Source: Murdochiella sp. Marseille-P8839 | GTDB lineage: Bacteria; Bacillota; Clostridia; Tissierellales; Peptoniphilaceae | NCBI GenBank assembly: GCA_019753405.1 | Contig: JAIKLF010000001.1 | Location: 66,789 to 130,788, forward strand | Length of the DNA stretch: 64,000 nt | Reading direction: 5' to 3' | Part shown: piece by piece, positions 45,505 to 54,350 of the stretch | Layout: every line of letters starts with the position of its first letter | How positions within the stretch are numbered: the stretch's first letter is position 1 | The notes under the pieces: generated by a model | The model's database searches: none | What the model saw: only the letters and a program-made list of their open reading frames with translations | What the model was told of the DNA's origin: nothing | Position numbers and translations under genes: made by a program

Positions 45505-46521
45505 ATGAGGCCCGACGTGCAACCGACTATAAAGGATATTGCGGATAAGGCAAACGTTTCGATCGCCACCGTTTCGCGTGTGCTGAATCACAAAGGAGGC
45601 TATTCTCAGGAAACATATCGCCGTGTCCAACACGTCATTGAAGAAACGGGATTTTCCCTCAATTCATTGGCCAGGGCATTTCGTACCGGGCAAACCCGAA
45701 CCGTCGGCTTGCTGGTTCCGGACATCTGTAACGAGTTTTTTGCTCGTATTGCGCGACAAATCAGCCTCTGGTTTTTGCAACGAAACTATGTCACCTTGAT
45801 CTGTGCATCGGATGAAAGCCAGGAGATCGAAGCGGAATATTTTCGGGAGCTGCAAAATCGAAGTGTGGACGGCCTGCTTTATATTCAAGGACGGAAGCGA
45901 GCGGTCGAAACCACAGCGAAACAGAATGTGCCGATTGTCTACATTGACCGTTATTCCGACGAAAGCGGACCTTGTGTCGTTTCCGACAACCCGGCAGGAG
46001 GAAAAATAGCAGCTGAAGCACTGCTGGAAAGGGGACGAAATCGACCGCTGCTCATTCGCGATGCCTGTGAGACGAGCGCAGTAAAAGGAAGATGTGCCGG
46101 CTTTTTGGAAATAATGCGAAAGAACGACATTACCGTGCCCGTGCATTCGGTAGTCTCTCCCGTCAGCTTGGCAGGTTTTCAATGTATGGAAGAGGTGCTG
46201 AGAGAGAAAGAAGATTTTGACAGCGTATTTTGTACCAATGATCCGTTGGCCATGGGTGTAAGTCAGGCGTTGCTTTCCGCCGGAAGACGTATACCACAGG
46301 ATGTCACCGTCATCGGGTTCGATGATAACGCCTTTATTCGTGAAGCCTTTCCATTTGTGCTGACGATTCGCCAGGACACAATACAACTGGTGCACAACGC
46401 GTGCTCAGCTCTTCTGCGCATGATGGAAGGAAAGAACATCGATTGGACAAGTAAAATTGTCCCGGTTCAACTGGTGGACTATGGAAAAGAGGGAGACAAT
46501 GAGCGCAATTATTCAAACTAA
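45505..46521 (+). CDS. LacI-family repressor of the D-allose operon
   Basis: A 338-residue repressor. The N-terminal helix-turn-helix and hinge (TIKDIADKANVSIATVSRVL) are followed by a periplasmic-binding-like effector domain starting TVGLLVPDICNEFF. It presumably binds the palindrome in front of its own gene and releases it with allose or a phosphorylated form. In E. coli the als operon uses an RpiR-type regulator instead. The ribosome site (AAGGA, 3-4 nt from ATG) is unusually close. It overlaps alsA by 23 bases. Confidence 0.9.
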   Translation: MRPDVQPTIKDIADKANVSIATVSRVLNHKGGYSQETYRRVQHVIEETGFSLNSLARAFRTGQTRTVGLLVPDICNEFFARIARQISLWFLQRNYVTLICASDESQEIEAEYFRELQNRSVDGLLYIQGRKRAVETTAKQNVPIVYIDRYSDESGPCVVSDNPAGGKIAAEALLERGRNRPLLIRDACETSAVKGRCAGFLEIMRKNDITVPVHSVVSPVSLAGFQCMEEVLREKEDFDSVFCTNDPLAMGVSQALLSAGRRIPQDVTVIGFDDNAFIREAFPFVLTIRQDTIQLVHNACSALLRMMEGKNIDWTSKIVPVQLVDYGKEGDNERNYSN

Positions 46522-48016
46522 GAATATCGTGAAAAAATTTCCCGGCGTGGTCGCATTATCCAATATCAATTTGTCGTTTTATCCCGGCGAAGTACATATT
46601 TTGCTCGGTGAAAATGGCGCAGGCAAGTCCACGCTAATGAAAATTCTCAGCGGTGTTTACCAACCGACCGAAGGAGAACTGATCATCCGCGGAAAGACGT
46701 ATTCGGCAATGACGCCAAATGAATCGAAAGAAAACGGTATTGCCATTATCTACCAGGAATTGAGCGTTATCAACGAACTGTCGATTCTGGAAAATCTCTA
46801 TCTCGGTCGTTTGAAGAGTAAAAAAGTGATGGGGCTTTCCGTGGTGGATTATGCCGTGATGCGAAAAGAAGCACAGGAGCTATTGGAACGGGTCGGCGTC
46901 CATCGTTCTTTGGACACTCCGGTAGAGGACTTGAGCATTGGTGAAAAACAGCTGGTTGAAATTTCGCGTGCGCTGTTAACCAATGCGGATGTCATTATTA
47001 TGGACGAGCCGACAACATCGCTGACCGAAAATGAAGTGGACACTCTCTTTGCCTTAGTTCATCAGCTGAAAGAGGAAGGAAAAGCGATCGTCTACATTAC
47101 GCACAAAATGCGTGAAATTAAGATGATCGGCGACCGTGTTTCCGTACTAAAGGACGGGACCTTCGTCGGAACAAAGATGGTATGCGATGTGGAGGTTTCA
47201 GAACTCATTTCGATGATGGTAGGCCGCGAGCTGGATGAAACGAATCGAGCCAATCGTCAACACGATTTTTCCAACGCGGAGGTCATGCTGGAAGCGAAAA
47301 ACCTTTCTCGCAAAGACGGTATGGTCAAAAATGTATCGTTCACGCTTCACCGTGGAGAAGTGCTCGGCTTTTCCGGACTGGTCGGCGCCGGACGTACTGA
47401 GCTAATGAACCTCATTTTTGGCATTGATCAGCCGAGTGAAGGCAGTCTTTTGTACAAAGGAAAACCCATTCAGAACAGTGACAGCTATTTGGCGATCAAG
47501 AACGGCTTTGCTATGGTGACTGAAGATCGCCGAAAACTGGGCTTTTTAGACAACTTTGATTTGAAACAAAATATTTCTATTGCGTCGTTTATCAAAAATT
47601 CACGCGGTAAGGGCGTTCTGGGCAAGCTGAACTTTGCCGATGAACGGAAATGGGCCGAGGAACAATTGACCGGATTGCGGGTCAAATGTCGTTCAATGGA
47701 TCAAAATATTACTGAATTATCCGGCGGAAACCAGCAAAAGGTTATTTTAGGCAAGTGGCTCGCTGCAGACTCGGAACTGATCATTTTTGATGAGCCGACC
47801 AAGGGCATCGATGTAGGGTCGAAAGCGGAGATCTACCAATTGATCTTTGAATTAGCCGACAGTGGTAAGGGCGTTCTGGTGGTCTCTTCGGAATTGCCTG
47901 AATTACTGTCCGTATGTGATCGCATTATTGTTATGCATGAAGGCAAAGCGGAAGCCGAATTCAGCATCGAAGAAGCCAGTGAAGAAAAGATTATCAAAGC
48001 CGCAACCGGGGCATAG
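46499..48016 (+). CDS. alsA: D-allose ABC importer, ATP-binding subunit
   Basis: A 505-residue fused double ATPase of the RbsA/AlsA kind. The first domain has LGENGAGKST, LSIGEKQLVEISRALL and IIMDEPTTSLT. The second has a degenerate Walker A (GLVGAGRTELMNLIFG), the signature ITELSGGNQQKVILGKW and IIFDEPTKGIDVGSKAEIY. The ATG at 46499 has GAGGGAG upstream, within the repressor gene. Together with alsC and alsB downstream it forms the importer. Confidence 0.9.
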   Translation: MSAIIQTKNIVKKFPGVVALSNINLSFYPGEVHILLGENGAGKSTLMKILSGVYQPTEGELIIRGKTYSAMTPNESKENGIAIIYQELSVINELSILENLYLGRLKSKKVMGLSVVDYAVMRKEAQELLERVGVHRSLDTPVEDLSIGEKQLVEISRALLTNADVIIMDEPTTSLTENEVDTLFALVHQLKEEGKAIVYITHKMREIKMIGDRVSVLKDGTFVGTKMVCDVEVSELISMMVGRELDETNRANRQHDFSNAEVMLEAKNLSRKDGMVKNVSFTLHRGEVLGFSGLVGAGRTELMNLIFGIDQPSEGSLLYKGKPIQNSDSYLAIKNGFAMVTEDRRKLGFLDNFDLKQNISIASFIKNSRGKGVLGKLNFADERKWAEEQLTGLRVKCRSMDQNITELSGGNQQKVILGKWLAADSELIIFDEPTKGIDVGSKAEIYQLIFELADSGKGVLVVSSELPELLSVCDRIIVMHEGKAEAEFSIEEASEEKIIKAATGA

Positions 48017-48028
48017 AGGGAGGAAATT

Positions 48029-48979
48029 ATGAAGGAACGTCGCTCGTTTCAAACGATGTGGAGCAAGTACGGAACGATAGGTATTTTCTGCATCCTATTG
48101 CTGATCCTTATGATCTTGCGTCCGAGTGCCATTTTTAATCCGTCCAGTATACCGCAGATTTTAGCGCAGAGCTCCGTCAATATTCTGCTTGCTGTCGGTG
48201 AGTTTTTTGCCATCCTGATCGCCGGTATCGATTTGTCGATCGGCTCGATTGCCGCATTTACAGGATTTGTCGTGGCGAAACTCATGATTATGGAAGTTCC
48301 CATTGTTTTAGCGGTTCTCCTTGGAGTTATCATTGCCACCCTGCTTGGTGCATTGAACGGTTTTCTGGTCAATAAAACCGGTTTGCATCCGTTTATCATC
48401 ACCTTAGGTACACAAACCATCTTCCGCGGCATCACCTTAATCGGCACGAATGCCCGCTCGGTCTTTGGCTTCTCCGGTGCCTTCTCGTCCTTTATGGCTG
48501 CACGCATCTTTATTATTCCGGTAACCGCGATTATTGCACTTCTTGTTGCCGGATTCTTCTGGTATTTCACCACACGCCTGAAGGTTGGCCGCAATATCTA
48601 TGCGGTAGGCGGTAACAAAGAGGCAGCCTGGTATTCCGGCATCAATGTTTCGTTGCATACGCTCATCGTCTTTATTATCTCCGGTTTTTGTGCCGGTGTT
48701 GCCGGAATCGTTCTTCTCGGCCGCGTCGGTGCTGCAGAACCCGCAGCGGCAAGCGGATTTGAGACTTATGCCATTGCGGCGGCCATTATCGGTGGAACCA
48801 GTTTCTTTGGTGGGAAGGGCAAGATTCCCGGCGTTGTCGTCGGCGGCCTCATCATCGGATTGATCAACTATGCGATGACCGTTATGACGGTTCCCAGCAG
48901 CTATCAGCAGATCGTCATGGGATCGCTCATTATTATCTCCGTTACGCTTGACCGTGTCATCGGAACGAAAAAGGCATAG
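48029..48979 (+). CDS. alsC: D-allose ABC importer, permease subunit
   Basis: A 316-residue RbsC-type permease with 8-10 transmembrane helices. AGIDLSIGSIAAFTGF is the family's conserved helix, and GGTSFFGGKGKIPGVVVGGLIIG lies near the C-terminus. Spacing to alsA is 12 bp with GGGAGG before the ATG. The allose assignment rests on neighbours, mainly alsB, alsE and alsK. Confidence 0.88.
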   Translation: MKERRSFQTMWSKYGTIGIFCILLLILMILRPSAIFNPSSIPQILAQSSVNILLAVGEFFAILIAGIDLSIGSIAAFTGFVVAKLMIMEVPIVLAVLLGVIIATLLGALNGFLVNKTGLHPFIITLGTQTIFRGITLIGTNARSVFGFSGAFSSFMAARIFIIPVTAIIALLVAGFFWYFTTRLKVGRNIYAVGGNKEAAWYSGINVSLHTLIVFIISGFCAGVAGIVLLGRVGAAEPAAASGFETYAIAAAIIGGTSFFGGKGKIPGVVVGGLIIGLINYAMTVMTVPSSYQQIVMGSLIIISVTLDRVIGTKKA

Positions 48980-49064
48980 CGTAATGCTTAATGCGTTACA
49001 GAAAATAACATTTCGTTCCATGTCGTAAATCAAAGCGGTTTGAAAAGCAAAGAAAGGGAAAATT

Positions 49065-49757
49065 ATGAAAGTTCAAATTTCACCATCACTTATGTGTATG
49101 GATTTTCTGCACCTACAGGAGCAAATCACCTGTCTGAACACCCGTGCGGATTATTTTCACGTGGACATCATGGATGGACATTTTGTCAAGAATCTTGCCT
49201 TATCAACGGATTTTGTGAAGGCCATTGCGCCCATCGCTAAGCTCCCCTTGGATTGTCATTTGATGGTCACCGATCCGGCGGACTACGTCGATCCTCTGAT
49301 CGATGCGGGAGCGGAGTGGATCTGTATGCAATCCGAGACCATTGTTGCTCAGGCGTTTCGCCTCATCGATCACATCCATGCCCGGGGCAAAAAAGCGGGC
49401 GTTGTGCTCAGCCCGGAAACACCGTTTGATGCCATCCGCCATTATGTCAACAAGATCGATAAGATCACCGTCATGACCGTTGATCCCGGCTTTGCGGGGC
49501 AAAAATTTATCGCGGAAATGCTGGACAAAATTGCAGAAATTCGCGCCTATAAAGAAAAAACGGGGGCAAAGTTTCTGATCGAAGTGGACGGTTCTTGTAA
49601 CAAAAACACCTACCAGCGTCTCCGTGCTGCAGGAGCGGAAATTCTCATCGTCGGCAGCAGCGGTTTGTTCGGATTGGACAAGAATCTGGAAAAAGCTTGG
49701 GAAAAGATGGCACGAACGTATGAGGAAGAAACAGGTGAAACATTATGCGCAAAGTAA
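49065..49757 (+). CDS. alsE: D-allulose-6-phosphate 3-epimerase
   Basis: A 230-residue ribulose-phosphate-3-epimerase-family TIM barrel. It is much closer to AlsE than to Rpe: ISPSLMCMDFL, ADYFHVDIMDGHF, LDCHLMVTDPADY, ITVMTVDPGFAGQ and EVDGSCNKNTY match E. coli AlsE almost word for word (from memory). It converts D-allulose-6-phosphate to fructose-6-phosphate, feeding glycolysis. It overlaps alsK by 13 bases. Confidence 0.92.
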   Translation: MKVQISPSLMCMDFLHLQEQITCLNTRADYFHVDIMDGHFVKNLALSTDFVKAIAPIAKLPLDCHLMVTDPADYVDPLIDAGAEWICMQSETIVAQAFRLIDHIHARGKKAGVVLSPETPFDAIRHYVNKIDKITVMTVDPGFAGQKFIAEMLDKIAEIRAYKEKTGAKFLIEVDGSCNKNTYQRLRAAGAEILIVGSSGLFGLDKNLEKAWEKMARTYEEETGETLCAK

Positions 49758-50644
49758 TTGGCGTCGACATTGGCGGTACCAATATTCGCCTTGGTGTCGT
49801 TGACGAGGACCTTCATCTTTCGCATTTCGAGAAGTCATCCAGCGCTTTTCTGCGTGAGCCGGATTCATCACAGAAATTGGTTGATTTCCTGCGCGCCTAT
49901 CTCGAGCGTTACGCCCCTACCGATATTGAGGCGATACGTATCGGTGTTCCTTCCATGGTTGATCGCGATCGCGATTACGTTTATCGCGCGCCGAACTTAG
50001 GTGGCTTGGTAGAAATCAATTTGGCCACATTGCTCAGCGATGCTTTGCATATGTCGGTCGCTGTCGATCGGGATGTCAACCATCTATTGCTCTATGACAT
50101 TCACGAATCCGGTCTGGATCCCCACAGAAACAAGACCATTCTTGGGTTCTATATCGGTACAGGCTTAGGAAATCCCGTTTGGATCAACGGAAACATCTAC
50201 CGGGGAAAGCATGGAGTAGCCGGCGAACTCGCCCATATTCCGCTTTACGGGGAAGACATCGACTGTCCGTGCGGAGGAAAAGGCTGCGTGGAAATGCTGG
50301 CGTCCGGTCGTGCCCTGGAGCGCATACAGCAGCGCCATTTCCCGGACACCCCTATTGGTGATATTTTTACTCGTCACAGAGAAACCGAGCCGATACGGCA
50401 TTTTATTGAAACCTTGAGTTATCCTTTAGCGACAGAAATCACAATTTTGGATCCGGATTTGATTGTGCTGTCCAGTGGTGTAATAGGTATGAATGATTTT
50501 CCAAAAGACGAGCTCATTAAGGAGGTGAAAAAGCGCGTAAAGCATCCTGTTCCCGCAGAGGATCTGGAGTATATTTTTCCGGAAACAGGACACGAGAATG
50601 GAGTAATCGGTGCAGCAATCGCAAGATTCTTCTATGAAGATTAA
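49745..50644 (+). CDS. alsK: D-allose kinase (ROK family)
   Basis: A 299-residue ROK sugar kinase. It carries the phosphate-binding GVDIGGTNIRLGVV, the catalytic region DRDVNHLLLYD, GTGLGNPVWINGN, HGVAGELAHIPL and the zinc-binding CPCGGKGCVE. Close likeness to E. coli AlsK (RDVN, LGTGMG-VW-NG, HGVAGELGHIPL) supports allose 6-phosphorylation. It starts inside alsE with AGGTG upstream. Confidence 0.9.
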   Translation: MRKVIGVDIGGTNIRLGVVDEDLHLSHFEKSSSAFLREPDSSQKLVDFLRAYLERYAPTDIEAIRIGVPSMVDRDRDYVYRAPNLGGLVEINLATLLSDALHMSVAVDRDVNHLLLYDIHESGLDPHRNKTILGFYIGTGLGNPVWINGNIYRGKHGVAGELAHIPLYGEDIDCPCGGKGCVEMLASGRALERIQQRHFPDTPIGDIFTRHRETEPIRHFIETLSYPLATEITILDPDLIVLSSGVIGMNDFPKDELIKEVKKRVKHPVPAEDLEYIFPETGHENGVIGAAIARFFYED

Positions 50645-50706
50645 TACGAAGAAAGATAGTCGGTAGACAAAGGAAAAATGGTTGGTAATGAAAAAAGGAG
50701 GAAACC

Positions 50707-51714
50707 ATGAAAAAACGTTTATTGCTGATGTTGTTGTGTCTCGTTACAGTTTTTGGCCTTGCAGCTTGCGGTAACAGTAACGAGGGAAAAGAACCCGCTT
50801 CATCCGGCGAAGAAACACAAAGCACAGCCGCTGAGGAGCCGAAAGATGGCGGAAACGCGGAATATGCAGTCATTTTGAAAACGCAAGCATCGGACTTTTG
50901 GGTCAAGATGAAGGAAGGCGTTGAAGAGGAAGCCAAGGAACTCGGCGTTAAAGTAGATATTTTCTCCGCCCAGAGCGAAGAGAATACGGAAGAGCAGCTC
51001 AATATTCTGCAAAACGCAGTCAACAAGGGCTACAAAGCGATCGGCATTGCGCCGCTTTCGCCGGTCAACGCCGTATCCGCGGTTGCGGATGCCTATAAGA
51101 AGGGCATCTATGTCATGAACATTGATGAGAAGCTGGATATGGATCAACTCAAACAGCAGGGCGGTGCAGTCATCGGTTTTGCGACGACGGACAACGTAGC
51201 GGTTGGTAAAAAAGCGGCCGATTTCATCGTAGAAAAACTGCAAAAGGGTGATAAGGTAGCGATTGTAGAAGGAAAAGCGGGCAACGTTTCCGGTGAGGAC
51301 CGTAAAAACGGTGCACAGAAAGCATTTGAAGATGCGGGCATGACATTGGTCGGTTCGCTTCCCGCCGACTGGGATCGTCAGAAAGCTTTGGACGTCGCCA
51401 ACAGCTTTATTCAACAGAACCCGGACCTGAAAGCAATCTACTGCTGCAACGACGGTATGGCTCTGGGCGCTCTGCAGGCGGTGATGAATGCCAATAAGTT
51501 AGGTGAAATTTTGGTTGTCGGTACGGATGGTGACGCGGAAGCGATTGCTTCGATTGAAAAAGGCGAGTTATCCGCCACAGTCGCACAGGATCCCGCGGGT
51601 ATCGGTCGCACCTCATTGCGCGAAATGGTAGATGCCGTGAACAACAAAATCACCGTTGATCCGGATGCGGAACCGAAAGTATTGCCGGTTGAATCCAAAC
51701 TCATCACGAAGTAA
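50707..51714 (+). CDS. alsB: D-allose-binding lipoprotein of the ABC importer
   Basis: A 335-residue substrate-binding protein. The signal peptide MKKRLLLMLLCLVTVFGLAAC ends in a lipobox (LAAC), then comes a Ser/Glu-rich linker. The mature part AEYAVILKTQASDFWVKMKEG, NKGYKAIGIAPLSPVN, YVMNIDEKLDMDQLKQQGG and ADWDRQKALDVAN closely follows E. coli AlsB, better than RbsB. The ATG has AAAGGAGG upstream. Its position after the enzymes, not before the ATPase, is unusual for this type of operon. Confidence 0.93.
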   Translation: MKKRLLLMLLCLVTVFGLAACGNSNEGKEPASSGEETQSTAAEEPKDGGNAEYAVILKTQASDFWVKMKEGVEEEAKELGVKVDIFSAQSEENTEEQLNILQNAVNKGYKAIGIAPLSPVNAVSAVADAYKKGIYVMNIDEKLDMDQLKQQGGAVIGFATTDNVAVGKKAADFIVEKLQKGDKVAIVEGKAGNVSGEDRKNGAQKAFEDAGMTLVGSLPADWDRQKALDVANSFIQQNPDLKAIYCCNDGMALGALQAVMNANKLGEILVVGTDGDAEAIASIEKGELSATVAQDPAGIGRTSLREMVDAVNNKITVDPDAEPKVLPVESKLITK

Positions 51715-51756
51715 ACTGTTTCCGAAGAACGTTTTTATGCGGAAAGAAGGAACAGG

Positions 51757-52188
51757 ATGAAAATTGGCTTTGGTTGTGATCACGTCGGTGTGGACTTAAA
51801 ACACGCGCTGATGGCACACCTGGAAGAAAAAGGTTATACCTGTATCGACTATGGCACGGATGCGGGGGAACGTGTAGATTACCCGGATTACGGTCATCTC
51901 GTCGCCCACAAGGTGGCGGAAGGTGAGGTCGATAAAGGCGTACTCATTTGCGGTACAGGCATCGGCATTTCGCTTGCAGCCAACAAGGTGCCGGGCATTC
52001 GCGCTGCGGTATGTTCCGAGCCGTATTCAGCCGCGATGGCCGTACGGCACAATAATGCACAAATTATCGCCATGGGTGCGCGCGTCGTAGGAGATGAATT
52101 GGCCATGTGTATCGTGGACGCCTTCTTTGACGCGGAATTTGAAGGCGGAAGACATTGCCGCCGTGTCGAGAAAATTGAGGAAGCATAA
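51757..52188 (+). CDS. rpiB: Ribose-5-phosphate / allose-6-phosphate isomerase B
   Basis: A 143-residue RpiB/LacAB-family isomerase with GFGCDHVGVDLK, the active-site Cys in GVLICGTGIGISLAANK and the conserved AMAVRHNNAQIIAMGARVVG. It completes the pathway: allose, allose-6-P (AlsK), allulose-6-P (RpiB), fructose-6-P (AlsE). The ATG has AGGAACAGG upstream. A hairpin terminator follows. Confidence 0.92.
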   Translation: MKIGFGCDHVGVDLKHALMAHLEEKGYTCIDYGTDAGERVDYPDYGHLVAHKVAEGEVDKGVLICGTGIGISLAANKVPGIRAAVCSEPYSAAMAVRHNNAQIIAMGARVVGDELAMCIVDAFFDAEFEGGRHCRRVEKIEEA

Positions 52189-52220
52189 CGTAGCGAATGC
52201 GAATATGCTTTGTCAGGAAT

Positions 52221-52260
52221 AAGCCTGAGGGAAGAGGAATCTGCTCTCAGGCTTTTCCTC
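52221..52260 (+). terminator. Hairpin terminator after rpiB
   Basis: A 9-bp stem AAGCCTGAG (52221-52229) / CTCAGGCTT (52246-52254) followed by a short TTCCTC, so probably a leaky terminator. Confidence 0.6.
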
Positions 52261-52283
52261 ATGAAGACAAGACAGGAGGCACA

Positions 52284-53222
52284 ATGTACAAATCGATCGG
52301 CGTAAAGCCCTATCTCATGCCCATGCCGGTGCTGATTATCGGCACCTACAATGAAGACGGAACGTCCAATGCGATGAACGCCGCCTATGGTTCCATGCGC
52401 GACAGCCGAACCGTATCGCTGTATGTGCAGGCGAAGCGAAAGACGATAGCCAACATTTTGTGGACGAAGGCTTTCACGATTCATCTGGCGAATGGGGAAA
52501 ATCGACAGGAAGCGGATTTTGTCGGTTGTGTTTCCGGAAACCGTGTCGCGGATAAAGTGGAACAGACTGGCTGGTCGGCGACAAAAAGTGAAGACGTCGA
52601 GGCGCCGGTTTTTGCCTCTTTTCCTTTAGTGATGGCGTGTACGTTGCTCTCCTATGATCCGGAAGATGGCCATTTGGTGGGCGAAGTGCAGAATGTATTG
52701 GTGGAAGAAACTTTATTGGACTCGTACGGCCACCTTCATGTAGACGAAATGGCTCTGCTCACCTACAATCCGGCGGAGAAATGCTACAACATAGTGGGCG
52801 ATCGTGTCGGAGAAGCCTTCGCAACCGGTCTAAATAACGAAGATCAAGAAGAGTCGGACGACAACGATTCGTCCCGTTCGACAGAAGAAGAGAGAAGACA
52901 GGCGCTTATTCGCAACCGCCCGGAACGTGTTGCCCGCGTTCAACGGATGGAAAGGGTCATGAACGAATTGGCTTCGTTGCAGGCGGAACTCAATCAGGCT
53001 CTGGATCATTTTGAATCCTTCAAAGAACAAAGCGATGCGTTTGACGCATATTACTCCTCGCGAGACTGGATGGATGATTATGAGGCGTCCTCACTTGGCA
53101 TCATTCCGGAAGAGATTGATCAGGGTGTTCTCACTGAAGACTTGCCCTATGATGTGCTCTGCGAAAATGACGAACTGGGACGGCGTATGCGCGATCTTGC
53201 CAGAAAATTGCTTTTGCGCTAA
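52284..53222 (+). CDS. Flavin reductase-like protein fused to DUF4298
   Basis: A 312-residue protein. Residues 1-190 form an FMN-binding split barrel of the flavin reductase kind (LMPMPVLIIGTYNEDGTSNAMNAAYG, AKRKTIANI, FTIHLAN). After an acidic linker (about 195-220, EDQEESDDNDSS), residues about 225-312 are a DUF4298 helical domain (RVARVQRMERVMNELASLQ, YYSSRDWMDDYEAS, LPYDVLCENDELGRRMRDLA). DUF4298 proteins are usually free-standing. The ATG at 52284 follows AGGAGG. Its relation to the sugar operons is unclear. Confidence 0.82.
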   Translation: MYKSIGVKPYLMPMPVLIIGTYNEDGTSNAMNAAYGSMRDSRTVSLYVQAKRKTIANILWTKAFTIHLANGENRQEADFVGCVSGNRVADKVEQTGWSATKSEDVEAPVFASFPLVMACTLLSYDPEDGHLVGEVQNVLVEETLLDSYGHLHVDEMALLTYNPAEKCYNIVGDRVGEAFATGLNNEDQEESDDNDSSRSTEEERRQALIRNRPERVARVQRMERVMNELASLQAELNQALDHFESFKEQSDAFDAYYSSRDWMDDYEASSLGIIPEEIDQGVLTEDLPYDVLCENDELGRRMRDLARKLLLR

Positions 53223-53319
53223 GAGCCGATTACTTCTCTCATATGGTGTTTCCTCGGCCTTTCTTTAGCCGAAAATGCTCAGCGTGTTCTTTTGCAAAGG
53301 AAAAAAGGAAAGCAACACA

Positions 53320-53370
53320 TTGACAAAAAAAGAAAGAAAACGTAAAATAGAGAAAGTGAAAACGTTTTAT
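53320..53370 (+). promoter_or_regulatory. Promoter of the second carbohydrate operon with LacI/cre-like site
   Basis: TTGACA (53320-53325), a 17-bp spacer and TAAAAT (53343-53348). TGAAAACGTTTTATCA at 53357-53372, with a perfect AAAACGTTTT core, lies at about +10 and resembles a catabolite-responsive (cre) or LacI-family operator. No gene occurs in 53223-53477. Confidence 0.75.
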
Positions 53371-53477
53371 CATGATCGGTAAGGAATGAGGGAAGGAACG
53401 GTCTTCTACAATGAGAAACAGTAGAGGACGGGAACAGGCGGTGAAAACCATACCGCGAAGGCATGGAGGGAATGCAG

Positions 53478-54302
53478 ATGAAATGGATTCGTGAACTGTT
53501 TGGAACGGAAAAACCGATTATTGCGATGTGCCATATGCAGGCAATGCCCGGCGATCCCGGGTATGACAAGCAGGGAGGTATGCGTAAGGTCATCGATATG
53601 ATGCGCGAAGATGCTCTCGCTTTGCAAGAAGGCGGCGTGGATGCCATCATGTTCAGCAATGAATTCAGCCTGCCTTATTTGACTAAGGTAGAGGCCTCTA
53701 CGGTGGCTTCTATGGCCAGAGCGATCGGTGAAGTGTTACCGGAAATTCATATTCCCTACGGGGTTAATGTATTGTGGGATCCGGTCGCATCATTGGATTT
53801 GGCGGTAGCAACCGAGGCGCAATTTGTTCGTGAAATTTTCACCGGCGTCTATGGAAGTGACTTCGGCCTATGGGATACCGATGTCGGCAAAACCGTCCGT
53901 CATCGCAAGTTGATCGATGCGGAAAACGTCCGTTTACTCTTTAATATTGTTCCGGAAGCAGCTTCTTATTTGGGCGGTCGCGAGGTTGGCGAAGTAACAA
54001 AAACGACCGTTTTCAATGCCAAACCGGACGGCCTGTGCGTATCCGGTGCAACAGCGGGAGCAAGCACAGACCCCATGATCTTAAAAGCGGCAAAAGCGCA
54101 AGCAAAAGACACACCGGTTTTTGTCAATACCGGCTGTCGAATTGATACCATCGAAGATCTCCTGCGCATTGCGGATGGTGCTGTCGTAGGTACCGCCTTT
54201 AAGTATGACGGCGTGTTTGAAAATCAAACCGATGTTAAACGAGTGAAGGAATTTATGGCGGTGGTGAATGCCTTCCGCAATAGTAACGAGAACAACGCGT
54301 AA
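53478..54302 (+). CDS. BtpA/SgcQ-family TIM-barrel protein
   Basis: A 274-residue protein of the BtpA family (COG0434). Conserved parts are IIAMCHMQAMPGDPGY, EGGVDAIMFSNEF, PYGVNVLWDP, FVREIFTGVYGSDFGLWD and CVSGATAGASTDP. SgcQ of E. coli lies in a DeoR-controlled sugar operon, and the same pairing with a DeoR gene is seen here. The biochemical role of non-photosynthetic BtpA homologues is unproven; an aldolase or isomerase role is a guess. ATG 53478 has ATGGAGG upstream, and the ATG at 53463 lies within that site. Confidence 0.85.
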   Translation: MKWIRELFGTEKPIIAMCHMQAMPGDPGYDKQGGMRKVIDMMREDALALQEGGVDAIMFSNEFSLPYLTKVEASTVASMARAIGEVLPEIHIPYGVNVLWDPVASLDLAVATEAQFVREIFTGVYGSDFGLWDTDVGKTVRHRKLIDAENVRLLFNIVPEAASYLGGREVGEVTKTTVFNAKPDGLCVSGATAGASTDPMILKAAKAQAKDTPVFVNTGCRIDTIEDLLRIADGAVVGTAFKYDGVFENQTDVKRVKEFMAVVNAFRNSNENNA

Positions 54303-54350
54303 GCTCGAAATTACGCGCTAACCGCATAGCGTAGCGGGAGGTGAATCCAG

